A stretch of 6,455 bases of DNA from Gammaproteobacteria bacterium UBA4475 (GTDB lineage: Bacteria; Pseudomonadota; Gammaproteobacteria; Pseudomonadales; Azotimanducaceae): contig DGOD01000327.1 in NCBI GenBank assembly GCA_002389265.1, forward strand, positions 1 through 6,455, given 5' to 3'. Of the stretch, positions 1 through 5,826 are shown in pieces. The notes below the pieces were generated by a model. It was not told the DNA's origin, did not search any database, and saw only the letters and a program-made list of their open reading frames with translations. Numbering within the stretch: position 1 is the first letter of the stretch; each line of letters begins with the position of its first letter. The translations under genes and the position numbers were made by a program.

Positions 1-1
1 T

Positions 2-361
2 ATGGTGAATTACTACAGAGCACTGCTGCGGTTTCGAGCGAAACCGAAAAAAGGCGAAAAATCGCCAATAATATTAACGCCAACATTAATGATATGGGGC
101 GAAGACGACGTAGCGCTAACGAAAGAAACAACTTACGGCACCGAAAACTACGTCGAAGACTTTCGTATTCGCTATCTACCTCGGATCTCACACTGGGTTC
201 AGCAAGAAGCGCCAGAAGTCACTAACGAGATGATAAAGGCATTTTTGCAAGATCAGCCGGTACCTTATGCGCAATGGCAAATGAAGCTGGTAGCGTCATT
301 GCTAAGCGCCAGTGATGAGCGCGCGGCCGAGAAAGCCGTAGCTGATGAGGTAGAGCACTAA
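2..361 (+). CDS. Alpha/beta hydrolase, epoxide-hydrolase-like, C-terminal part only (5' end outside window)
   Basis: About 119 C-terminal residues of an alpha/beta-hydrolase-fold enzyme of the epoxide hydrolase/haloalkane dehalogenase type. The reading frame is open to the left edge. The first ATG lies inside a family motif (NYYRA, end of the cap domain, visible residues 3-7), so it is probably an internal methionine and the gene starts upstream of the window. Visible family signatures are the strand-turn PTLMIWGEDD (27-36), whose Asp36 fits the acid of the catalytic triad, and RYLPRISHW (57-65), whose His64 fits the catalytic base, followed by the usual QQEAP and a final helix ending in FL. 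The nucleophile Asp and cap tyrosines would be upstream and cannot be checked. The tail after residue 85 is alanine- and charge-rich and longer than needed for the fold. The TAA stop overlaps the stop of the convergent gene. Substrate unknown; family assignment is firm, epoxide specificity is inference. Confidence 0.85.
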   Translation: MVNYYRALLRFRAKPKKGEKSPIILTPTLMIWGEDDVALTKETTYGTENYVEDFRIRYLPRISHWVQQEAPEVTNEMIKAFLQDQPVPYAQWQMKLVASLLSASDERAAEKAVADEVEH

Positions 362-1620
362 AGCAGGTTTTGCGTAAAAGCGCGATCAATAGTGCCGTCA
401 TGCGTTCGTAGTGAAAGCCAGGTGTCGACGTATTCCTTCCATACCATGTCTCTGGGTAGCAGATAGGCCTTTTCCTGGTAGGTCAGGGTTTGGTCCGGCA
501 TGCTGGCACAAAGACCCGGTTGCCGCAGAGTCTGTAGCTGAACCTCGATGGCGTCAGTAATCATGACGTCGGCCCGCCCAGCAAGAATTTCTGCAAAGAT
601 ACTCCGATTGTCATCATGGCTAATCACCGTCGCCTGGTCCACTGACTCAGTGACAAAGATTTCGTTAGTGCCCCCTGGGTTAACAATCACACGCACCCCT
701 GGCTGATTGATTTTGTCGAGTGATGAATAGTCTTCGACCTGTGCACAGCGAACGATCGGTGTTTTGCCGCCGGTGTGGTACGGCTGGCTGAAGAACCCCT
801 GTTGCTGGCGACTCAAGCTGCGCGAAATGCCGCTCATGGCAATATCGAAGGTGCCTGCCTGCAGGTCCGTCATCAAGGTCGGCCAGGATGTTCTGACCCA
901 CTGCACCTTGACCCCCAGAGAGCTCGCCAGATCCAGCGCCAGCGTGATATCAATGCCTACTGGCTGATTATTTTCGGTAGCTGAAAATGGTGCATAGTCG
1001 CCCGTTGTGGCGACCCGCAAGACCCCTGTGGCAAGTATTTGGTCGAGCTTGTTGGGGAACTTCTCAACTTCGAACAAGGCTCTGAATAAGGCGTATTTAG
1101 TAGCGTCTGACAGACCCTCGACGTTGACAGTGCGGACGAATTGCACGGCCAGGGACTTATCAGTGATGGGGTAGGTCTCATTGATGTTCTCGATGATCGC
1201 GTCGCCCAGTTTAAGCAGTCGTGGTCGCAACACCTCTTGCAGGGAATCGACATTGCCGGGTACTGGGCGATTGCCTGACCATTCTTCAAACCAGTAACGT
1301 TGGATTTCCTTGGCAGCTTCAATTTGCAGGGCGAAAAAGAATCGACTTGATTCCGGCGTTAAGCCGTAGGCGAGCGCGGCATCGGTGGCTGCGTCAAGCA
1401 CTTGGCTTTCCCGCAAGGGGTCTTCAATAGCGAGCTTGTTGGTATATTTATAAGCGGCAACCTGGTCCATGATGGCGAGCCGAGACTCGATCAACTCAAA
1501 CAGCCTTTCTATTCTGCGTGCGCCCCGCTCGTCATTGAGCGCCGCCGCCTGGGTCAAAGGAGCGAGAAAGAGGCAGCAGAGGCTGCAATACACGGGGAAA
1601 AGTCGGATCAATATTGCCAC
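358..1620 (-). CDS. aroQ-pheC: Exported bifunctional chorismate mutase (AroQ-gamma) - cyclohexadienyl dehydratase (PheC-type) fusion
   Basis: Predicted periplasmic enzyme converting chorismate to prephenate and prephenate to phenylpyruvate (or arogenate to phenylalanine). Residues 1-25 form a Sec signal peptide, with likely cleavage after TQA. Residues about 30-185 are all-helical and resemble secreted AroQ-gamma chorismate mutase: by my alignment to the M. tuberculosis enzyme, Arg47, Lys58 and Arg70 fall on its active-site Arg/Lys/Arg, and Gln107 sits where it has a Glu. Residues about 192-415 follow Pseudomonas aeruginosa PheC closely: GVLRVATTGDYAPF (199-212), TSWPTLM (244-250), DIAMSGIS (259-266), GKTPI, NPGGTNE (314-320), TDAIE (355-359; Glu359 taken as the catalytic acid) and EKAYLLPRD (383-391). 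PheC is an enzyme derived from a solute-binding protein, so a plain amino-acid-binding annotation would be misleading. Start is GTG at 1618-1620; an in-frame TGA ten codons upstream with no ATG between supports it, and the ribosome site (GGA) is weak. No aromatic-pathway neighbours are seen. Confidence 0.93.
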   Translation of the reverse strand: MAILIRLFPVYCSLCCLFLAPLTQAAALNDERGARRIERLFELIESRLAIMDQVAAYKYTNKLAIEDPLRESQVLDAATDAALAYGLTPESSRFFFALQIEAAKEIQRYWFEEWSGNRPVPGNVDSLQEVLRPRLLKLGDAIIENINETYPITDKSLAVQFVRTVNVEGLSDATKYALFRALFEVEKFPNKLDQILATGVLRVATTGDYAPFSATENNQPVGIDITLALDLASSLGVKVQWVRTSWPTLMTDLQAGTFDIAMSGISRSLSRQQQGFFSQPYHTGGKTPIVRCAQVEDYSSLDKINQPGVRVIVNPGGTNEIFVTESVDQATVISHDDNRSIFAEILAGRADVMITDAIEVQLQTLRQPGLCASMPDQTLTYQEKAYLLPRDMVWKEYVDTWLSLRTHDGTIDRAFTQNLL

Positions 1621-1646
1621 AGGGCTATCCAGCTTGATTTTGGCTG

Positions 1647-1655
1647 ATCATAGCA
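1647..1655 (-). promoter_or_regulatory. Candidate extended -10 promoter for the chorismate mutase-dehydratase gene
   Basis: Read on the minus strand, TGCTATGAT matches an extended -10 element (TG, one base, then TATGAT with one mismatch to TATAAT). Transcription would start near 1640, giving a leader of about 20 bases before the GTG start at 1620. I find no good -35 at normal spacing, which an extended -10 can tolerate. Position relative to the gene is favourable, but this is a motif match only. Confidence 0.4.
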
Positions 1656-1771
1656 CGACTTTAGTGTTCGCGCCGATAACCATCTGGTGGCTGTTTTTGC
1701 TGGGCAGCTGTGCTAGTTTTCGGTCTTCGAGATCGGATTAACCCAACATTTCATTATTCACAGGAATTACC

Positions 1772-2602
1772 ATGGCAGCCACACCCACCGCAACAGAAAC
1801 TCATTCAGATCCATTGATTTATGCCCAAAGTGGCCATGTGGTGACGCTCACACTGAACCGGCATGAGACCCGTAATGCGATCTCGGAAGACGATATGATC
1901 GACGCCATTGAGGCGGCCTGCACGCGAATTAATCAAGATCACAGCGTTCGAGTCGTCATTATCACCGGTGCTGGCAGTGCCTTCTCATCCGGCGGTAACG
2001 TCAAGGACATGCAGGACAAAAGCGGTATGTTTGGTGGCACTGCGACTGAAATTCGAGACGGCTACCGGCGCGGCATTCAGCGGATTCCGTTGGCGATCCA
2101 TCGGCTCGAGGTGCCAATCATTGCGGCGGTGAATGGCGCGGCCATTGGCGCTGGCTGCGATCTGACGATGATGTGTGATATGCGGGTAGCCTCGGAAAAA
2201 GCCCTGTTTGCCGAGAGCTTCGTCAAGGTAGGCTTGATTCCAGGCGACGGCGGAGCCTGGTTTCTGCCGCGGGTTGTAGGTGTATCCCGCGCCAATGAAA
2301 TGGCGTTTACCGGTGAGCCCGTGAATGCAGCTACAGCTCTGGCCTGGGGTATGGTGTCGCGGGTGGTGGCGCCAGATGAGTTGATGAATGCCGCAAATGA
2401 GCTGGCTGCACGTATTGCGGTGAATCCGCCGTCAGCCTTGCGCATGACGAAAAAATTACTCAAAGAAGGTGAACACACGCAGCTCGAATCACTGCTCGAA
2501 ATGTCGGCTTCACTCCAAGCCCTGGCGCATCAGACCAAAGATCATGCAGAGGCAGTTGATGCGATCATAGGCAGGCGTCCACCGCACTTTACGGGCGAAT
2601 AA
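1772..2602 (+). CDS. Enoyl-CoA hydratase/isomerase (crotonase) family protein, atypical active site
   Basis: A 276-residue crotonase-fold protein of normal family length acting on an unknown acyl-CoA. The core motifs are present: LTLNRHETRNAIS (26-38), the first oxyanion-hole strand VVIITGAGSAFSSGGNVKDM (61-80), the second oxyanion region AAVNGAAIGAGCDLTMMCD (118-136), and KVGLIPGDGGAWFLPRVVG (152-170). The two glutamates used by classical enoyl-CoA hydratase (rat Glu144 and Glu164) align by eye with Asp130 and Phe150. Water addition by the standard mechanism is therefore doubtful; isomerase or another crotonase chemistry, possibly using Asp159 of IPGDGG, is an alternative. The first 14 residues are Thr/Ala-rich and outside the fold. 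The ATG is preceded by AGGA at 1762-1765 with six bases of spacing. No beta-oxidation partners lie next to it; it is divergent from the exported fusion gene and convergent with pspF, 20 bases away, with no terminator hairpin visible between. Confidence 0.88.
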   Translation: MAATPTATETHSDPLIYAQSGHVVTLTLNRHETRNAISEDDMIDAIEAACTRINQDHSVRVVIITGAGSAFSSGGNVKDMQDKSGMFGGTATEIRDGYRRGIQRIPLAIHRLEVPIIAAVNGAAIGAGCDLTMMCDMRVASEKALFAESFVKVGLIPGDGGAWFLPRVVGVSRANEMAFTGEPVNAATALAWGMVSRVVAPDELMNAANELAARIAVNPPSALRMTKKLLKEGEHTQLESLLEMSASLQALAHQTKDHAEAVDAIIGRRPPHFTGE

Positions 2603-2622
2603 GTCGGCCGGCACGATCAGCC

Positions 2623-3678
2623 TCAGGATTGTTCGAACAGATCGTATTTCTTCAGATAGCCGCGGAGCTGGTGGTAGGTGACACCGAGGGCATCCGCGGT
2701 TTTTTTCTGATTGAACTGATGGGTCGCCAGGGCGGTTTTGATCAAGTCGACCTCGTAGTCTTGAACGGCTTGGCGAAAGTCCATGGGAAATTCAGGGCGT
2801 GCAGGTGAGTCTGGCCCAGGTTTGCCTGAGCTTGTGTTATCGCTTAGGGCTGTGGGTGCCGCGGCACTGGTGCCTGAGACCCGTGGCTTTAGCCGATAAG
2901 GCGAATCAAAGGGATCGAGGGAGATCACTTCGATGGCGGCATCCAGGTCCTGGCTTCGATACACACTGCGCTCAACGACATTCTTCAATTCTCTGATGTT
3001 ACCGGGCCATGGGTGTGTTAGCAGCAGTTGGCGCGCGTCGGCGGAGAAACCGGGGAAGTATTCCCGACCGAGATCCGTCGCCATATTCACCGCGAAGTGC
3101 TCAGCGAGAATCAATATATCTTCCGGCCGGGTTCGTAATGGCGGTAAGGTAATGACGTCGAAAGCGAGTCTATCCAACAGGTCCTCGCGAAATTTTCCTT
3201 GCCGGGCTAGGTCAGGCAGGTCGTCATTGGTGGCGGCGATCAATCGAACATCGGTGACCAGGGTCTTGCTGCCGCCAACGCGCTCGTATTCGCCGTATTC
3301 GATGACTCGCAGCAGCTTTTCCTGAACCAGTGGCGAGGTCATGGCCAGTTCATCAAGAAACAATGAGCCCTTGTCTGCCCTTTCAAAGCGTCCTCGGTGG
3401 AGTTTCTGCGCGCCGGTGAAAGCACCGGCGTCATGGCCAAATAATTCCGTTTCCATCAGAGTGTCACTGATGGCAGCACAATTCATTTTAATGAATTCCT
3501 GATCCCAGCGACTCGAAAGGAAATGCAGGCGAGCCGCGATGAGTTCTTTGCCGGTGCCGCGCTCACCGACGATCAGTACCGGCTTGTTCAGCGGCGCCAT
3601 TTGTGACACACGTTCAAGAATCTCCATAAAAGCTGGAGATTCTCCAAGCAAACGATCCGCGTGTTGTCCTGATGCCAT
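2623..3678 (-). CDS. pspF: PspF, sigma-54-dependent activator of the phage shock protein operon
   Basis: A 351-residue AAA+ enhancer-binding protein without an N-terminal receiver domain, as in E. coli PspF (325 residues). Opening residues LLGESPAFMEILERVS follow the E. coli protein closely. Visible elements are Walker A GERGTGKE (38-45), the sigma-54 contact loop GAFTGA (85-90), Walker B GSLFLDEL (104-111), sensor-region ATN (149-151), arginine-finger candidates Arg164 and Arg170, WPGNIRELKNVVERSVYR, and a Fis-type helix-turn-helix NQKKTADALGVTYHQLRGYL (323-342). Trp58 in SSRW matches E. coli Trp56, the residue at the surface where PspA binds, so control by PspA is expected. The linker between ATPase and DNA-binding domain (about 262-297) is Ser/Pro/Ala-rich and roughly 20 residues longer than in E. 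coli. Start ATG is preceded by TAGGT eight bases upstream. It is divergent from pspA and shares a 265-base control region with it. Confidence 0.97.
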   Translation of the reverse strand: MASGQHADRLLGESPAFMEILERVSQMAPLNKPVLIVGERGTGKELIAARLHFLSSRWDQEFIKMNCAAISDTLMETELFGHDAGAFTGAQKLHRGRFERADKGSLFLDELAMTSPLVQEKLLRVIEYGEYERVGGSKTLVTDVRLIAATNDDLPDLARQGKFREDLLDRLAFDVITLPPLRTRPEDILILAEHFAVNMATDLGREYFPGFSADARQLLLTHPWPGNIRELKNVVERSVYRSQDLDAAIEVISLDPFDSPYRLKPRVSGTSAAAPTALSDNTSSGKPGPDSPARPEFPMDFRQAVQDYEVDLIKTALATHQFNQKKTADALGVTYHQLRGYLKKYDLFEQS

Positions 3679-3698
3679 GATAAATACCTAAATGAATT

Positions 3699-3725
3699 TA
3701 ACTAATAGTTAGCCATATTCGCTAA
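3699..3725. promoter_or_regulatory. Candidate PspF upstream activating sequence (overlapping inverted repeats)
   Basis: Two overlapping inverted repeats lie here: TAACTA-A-TAGTTA at 3699-3711 (6-base arms, one central base) and TTAGC-N7-GCTAA at 3709-3725. They share the TTAG element. The second contains ATTCGCTAA, which resembles the E. coli psp UAS sequence as I remember it (recollection, unchecked). The site is about 130-155 bases upstream of the predicted pspA start point and 21 bases from the pspF ATG, so PspF bound here could activate pspA through looping and also repress its own gene, as is known in E. coli. Confidence 0.55.
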
Positions 3726-3751
3726 AACGCTGGTGTGGTCTCCGTCAATAG

Positions 3752-3779
3752 ATCATACAACAAATTCTAAAAATGATAA
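3752..3779 (-). promoter_or_regulatory. Candidate sigma-70 promoter for pspF
   Basis: On the minus strand, TTATCA (3774-3779; four of six matches to TTGACA) and TATGAT (3752-3757; five of six to TATAAT) are separated by 16 bases. Transcription would begin near 3745, giving a pspF leader of about 67 bases that contains the UAS-like repeats, which fits negative autoregulation. AT-rich surroundings make chance matches likely. Confidence 0.35.
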
Positions 3780-3801
3780 TAAGCTTTAAAAAACAATGGG
3801 A

Positions 3802-3814
3802 TATCATATTTTTT
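3802..3814 (+). promoter_or_regulatory. Weak IHF-like site between the UAS and the pspA promoter
   Basis: TATCATATTTTTT fits the IHF consensus WATCAANNNNTTR with two mismatches, inside an AT-rich tract. It lies about 40-55 bases upstream of the predicted pspA start point, where IHF bends DNA in the E. coli psp promoter. Position is more persuasive than the match. Confidence 0.25.
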
Positions 3815-3828
3815 AAATGCTGGGAAGA

Positions 3829-3845
3829 TTGGCATGAATCGTGGG
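3829..3845 (+). promoter_or_regulatory. Candidate sigma-54 (-24/-12) promoter of pspABC
   Basis: TTGGCATGAATCGTGGG carries a near-consensus -24 box (TTGGCATG against TTGGCACG) and a conserved G exactly ten bases after the GG. The -12 box is degenerate, TGG instead of TGC. Scanning the other GG dinucleotides in the intergenic region gave no GG-N10-GC alternative. The start point would be near 3856, giving a pspA leader of about 88 bases. The PspF gene next door makes a sigma-54 promoter here expected. Confidence 0.55.
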
Positions 3846-3906
3846 TATAGGAAACCACAGGATGCGTTATGCGCGGTGGTCAGGATGATTCCAGTGCCAC
3901 CAGTTA

Positions 3907-3929
3907 TTTTCACAACAGTTTTCACAACA
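3907..3929 (+). repeat. Tandem 11-base direct repeat in the pspA leader
   Basis: TTTTCACAACA occurs twice, at 3907-3917 and 3919-3929, with one G between. It sits immediately upstream of the pspA ribosome site (GAGG at 3931-3934). It is probably transcribed and untranslated; function unknown. Confidence 0.8.
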
Positions 3930-3943
3930 CGAGGTTGAAGAAT

Positions 3944-4630
3944 ATGGGCATTTTTTCCAGATTCACAGATATTATCAACGCCAATATCAACGCGATACTG
4001 GACAAAGCCGAAGATCCCGAAAAGATGGTTCGGCTCATTATTCAAGAGATGGAGGAAACGCTAGTTGAGGTCCGAACTCAGTCGGCGAAGCTGATTGCTG
4101 ACAAAAAAGAATTAGCACGACGATCAGGTCGATTCAGTCATGAGGCAGGAGAATGGCAGCGTAAAGCAGAGATCGCACTGACCAAAGACCGTGAAGACTT
4201 GGCGCGCGCGGCTCTGAAAGAGCGTAATGAAGCGCTGGCGGCGGTAAGCAGTATTGATGCCGACCTAGAGCAGATTGAGGATAACCTGCAAAAATTGTCT
4301 GACGATATCAGTCAACTACAGCAGAAACTGACCGATGCGAAGATGCGCCAGAAAGCGTTGATCATTCGGGGCAAGACAGCCCAGTCGCGGATGGGCGTCA
4401 AACGTCAGATTAACGGGGTGAGCATTGAGGATGCCGTGAGTCGATTCGAACGTTACGAGCGGCGCATAGACGACCTGGAGGGTGAGGTCGAGGCGTTTGA
4501 TCTGGGTCAGCGGAATCTGGCAGACGAAATCGCCGATCTCGAAAATGACGAGCAGGTGGATGCCCAGTTGACTCAGTTGAAGCAAAAGATGCAGGCAGAA
4601 GTGGCGGCTAAACAAGTCGACGGCGAGTAA
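3944..4630 (+). CDS. pspA: PspA, phage shock protein A (PspA/IM30/Vipp1 family)
   Basis: A 228-residue ESCRT-III-like coiled-coil protein that inhibits PspF at rest and, under envelope stress, oligomerises on the inner membrane to limit proton leakage. The N terminus MGIFSRFTDIINANINAILD is nearly that of E. coli PspA and forms the membrane-binding amphipathic helix. It is followed by KAEDPEKMVRLIIQEMEETL and long Glu/Lys/Gln-rich helices to the end (LTQLKQKMQAEVA). Length is close to the E. coli protein (222). The start is the ATG at 3944, with GAGG nine bases upstream. The same frame is open to an ATG at 3869, but the 25 extra residues have no family counterpart and would bury the functional N-terminal helix. 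First gene of the operon, 25 bases before pspB; expression is expected from the upstream sigma-54-like promoter. Confidence 0.97.
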   Translation: MGIFSRFTDIINANINAILDKAEDPEKMVRLIIQEMEETLVEVRTQSAKLIADKKELARRSGRFSHEAGEWQRKAEIALTKDREDLARAALKERNEALAAVSSIDADLEQIEDNLQKLSDDISQLQQKLTDAKMRQKALIIRGKTAQSRMGVKRQINGVSIEDAVSRFERYERRIDDLEGEVEAFDLGQRNLADEIADLENDEQVDAQLTQLKQKMQAEVAAKQVDGE

Positions 4631-4655
4631 CTCAGCGCGAATTTGAGGTGATTAA

Positions 4656-4904
4656 ATGGACGGTATAGTCGTAGCATTTTTTGTCCCGGTAGTGGTCTTT
4701 ATGGTTGTGGTGGCGCCGATCTGGATTGTTTTCCACTATCGATCGAAGGCCAGAAACGTTGATGGATTATCGGCAGGTGAGCGTGGAGAGCTGGAAGACA
4801 TGATTGACGTCGCTAATAAAATGGCAGCTCGAATCGAGACGCTGGAAGCCATCCTTGATGTTGAAACTCCGGGTTGGCGTGAAAAGCAACGTCAGTCCTC
4901 ATGA
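4656..4904 (+). CDS. pspB: PspB, phage shock protein B
   Basis: An 82-residue inner-membrane protein that, with PspC, senses membrane stress and helps release PspA from PspF. Residues 4-26 form one hydrophobic membrane segment ending in the family motif APIWIVFHY (20-28; LPIWLWLHY in E. coli). The cytoplasmic part has a short coiled coil (LEDMIDVANKMAARIETLEAI) and ends in the typical ETPGWREK (ExPxWR in the family). E. coli PspB is 74 residues, so the length is normal. A strong ribosome site, GAGGTGA at 4645-4651, lies four bases before the ATG. It follows pspA by 25 bases and is separated from pspC by 70 bases holding a palindrome. Confidence 0.95.
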   Translation: MDGIVVAFFVPVVVFMVVVAPIWIVFHYRSKARNVDGLSAGERGELEDMIDVANKMAARIETLEAILDVETPGWREKQRQSS

Positions 4905-4939
4905 TTATCAATACGATGATCAGGAACCGAACCGAATAA

Positions 4940-4951
4940 GTGGCATGCCAC
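4940..4951. repeat. 12-base perfect palindrome between pspB and pspC
   Basis: GTGGCATGCCAC is a perfect palindrome in the 70-base pspB-pspC gap, ending nine bases before the pspC ribosome site. Without an internal loop it would be a poor RNA hairpin, and no T-run follows, so it is not a typical terminator; a protein-binding site or chance are alternatives. It contains TGGCATG like the upstream -24 box, but no -12 GC or GG at the right spacing. Confidence 0.7.
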
Positions 4952-4959
4952 GAATCGAC

Positions 4960-4969
4960 TAAGGGGTGA
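4960..4969 (+). promoter_or_regulatory. pspC ribosome binding site that decides the start codon
   Basis: TAAGGGGTGA is almost the full complement of the 16S 3' end (TAAGGAGGTGA with one base missing). Possible starts after the in-frame TAA at 4960-4962 are GTG 4966, ATG 4969 and GTG 4975. The first two overlap this site, leaving GTG 4975, five bases after its end, as the best placed. Confidence 0.65.
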
Positions 4970-4974
4970 TGTTA

Positions 4975-5826
4975 GTGAACAGTTCAGACAAGGAACTACG
5001 AGACGCGCAGAGCGCTGCCAGAAGAGCCAGGCGGCTGGCCGAGCGAGCGGAGATCAGGGCGCAACGTAAGGCTGAGAATGCCGAGGCAGCCGCCGAGCGA
5101 GCCGCGCGACTGGCGCGGCGGGCGAGACCCGAACAAAGTGCAAGCGGTCAAGAAAGAAACGATGAGGCAGATGAGCCGGAGATGGTCACTCGTGAAAGCC
5201 GAGCGGATGCGGGACGTGCTCGTCGATCGCGGGATCACAAATCACGTCGCCGCAGTGCTCGGCATCGTCGCCCGTCTTTATTGAGCCGCTTTAATGCCGA
5301 CAAGACGCTCTATCGAGACAAAAAGCGCGGCAAAGTCTTCGGTGTTTGTGCCGGCATGGCAGAGTACCTCGAGGTCAAAACCTGGCAGGTCCGGTTGTTC
5401 GCCCTACTGGGTTTGCTCTTTGCTCCATCGCTCACTTTGCCAGTGTATTTCATTCTCTATTTCTTCCTGATGGAAGACAAACCTTACTATCGAGAGGTTG
5501 CCGATCGTTTTGAGGCCGAAGGTTTCGACCATTATGCTGATGATTTCGACGCTGATGAGGCGCTGGCCGATGATGATCTTTTCAATGGCGCGTCTGCGGA
5601 TCCGATCGCGGCGGGTAGTAGGGCTGGGAAGCCACCAAGATATTCTCGCGATGCTCGGTACACCTCGGCCGGACCATATCAACTCAGCAACGTGCAGGTA
5701 TTGCGACTGGCCAAGAAGAGATTTGCGGATATTGAACTGCGAGTACGCGCCATGGAGTCTCATGTGACTTCTTCCCAGTTTGAGTTGCAGCGTGAATTGA
5801 AGAAGATTGCGGGGGACGACTTATGA
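4975..5826 (+). CDS. pspC: PspC, phage shock protein C, with long basic helical N-terminal extension
   Basis: A 283-residue membrane stress sensor, more than twice the length of E. coli PspC (119). Residue numbers use the GTG start at 4975. The PspC domain (about 106-170) reads LYRDKKRGKVFGVCAGMAEYL, the hallmark GVCAG turn, followed by hydrophobic membrane segment(s) around 139-166 (LFALLGLLFAPSL, VYFILYFFLMEDKP). The C terminus (about 237-279) keeps the proteobacterial signature MExxVTSxxFxLxRE (260-274). Residues 5-52 form an Ala/Arg/Glu-rich helix without prolines, probably a coiled coil. Residues 52-104 are hydrophilic and strongly basic (RRSRDHKSRRRSARHRR), and 171-205 are rich in Asp/Glu/Phe/Tyr. 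Neither the extension nor the acidic insert exists in E. coli PspC; the ORF is uninterrupted, so this is not a frameshift. It should act with PspB to signal to PspA/PspF. Its TGA overlaps the next start (ATGA), implying coupled translation. Confidence 0.94.
   Translation: MNSSDKELRDAQSAARRARRLAERAEIRAQRKAENAEAAAERAARLARRARPEQSASGQERNDEADEPEMVTRESRADAGRARRSRDHKSRRRSARHRRPSLLSRFNADKTLYRDKKRGKVFGVCAGMAEYLEVKTWQVRLFALLGLLFAPSLTLPVYFILYFFLMEDKPYYREVADRFEAEGFDHYADDFDADEALADDDLFNGASADPIAAGSRAGKPPRYSRDARYTSAGPYQLSNVQVLRLAKKRFADIELRVRAMESHVTSSQFELQRELKKIAGDDL

Noticed and set aside
2603..2622. Terminator between the crotonase gene and pspF
   Set aside because: Only 20 bases, with a GCCGGC palindrome but no usable stem-loop and no T-run in either direction.
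3411..3430. Perfect 8-base inverted repeat with a 4-base loop (CGCCGGTG/CACCGGCG) inside pspF
   Set aside because: It falls exactly on the codons for the AGAFTGA loop; the symmetry follows from Gly-Ala-Phe-Thr-Gly codon choice, and no T-run follows, so a terminator or regulatory role is not supported.
3869..3943. In-frame 25-residue N-terminal extension of PspA from an ATG at 3869
   Set aside because: The PspA family begins at MGIFSRF with a functional amphipathic helix; the ATG at 3944 has its own GAGG site, and the extension consists of leader features (tandem repeat, possible hairpin).
3767..4045. Minus-strand 92-codon ORF across the psp intergenic region and the start of pspA
   Set aside because: It lies antisense to the pspA N-terminal coding region and the promoter, has no recognisable domain, and is explained by the AT-rich control region.
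4941..4955. Second sigma-54 promoter before pspC, based on TGGCATG
   Set aside because: Ten bases after the GG the sequence is AT, not GC or a close variant; the match is only half of the motif.
4996..5284. Alternative-frame ORFs within the pspC N-terminal extension (both strands), raising the question of whether the extension is a frameshift artefact
   Set aside because: The pspC frame is uninterrupted from the ribosome site to the conserved PspC domain, and the alternative products have no recognisable features; GC- and Arg-rich codons create open shadow frames.
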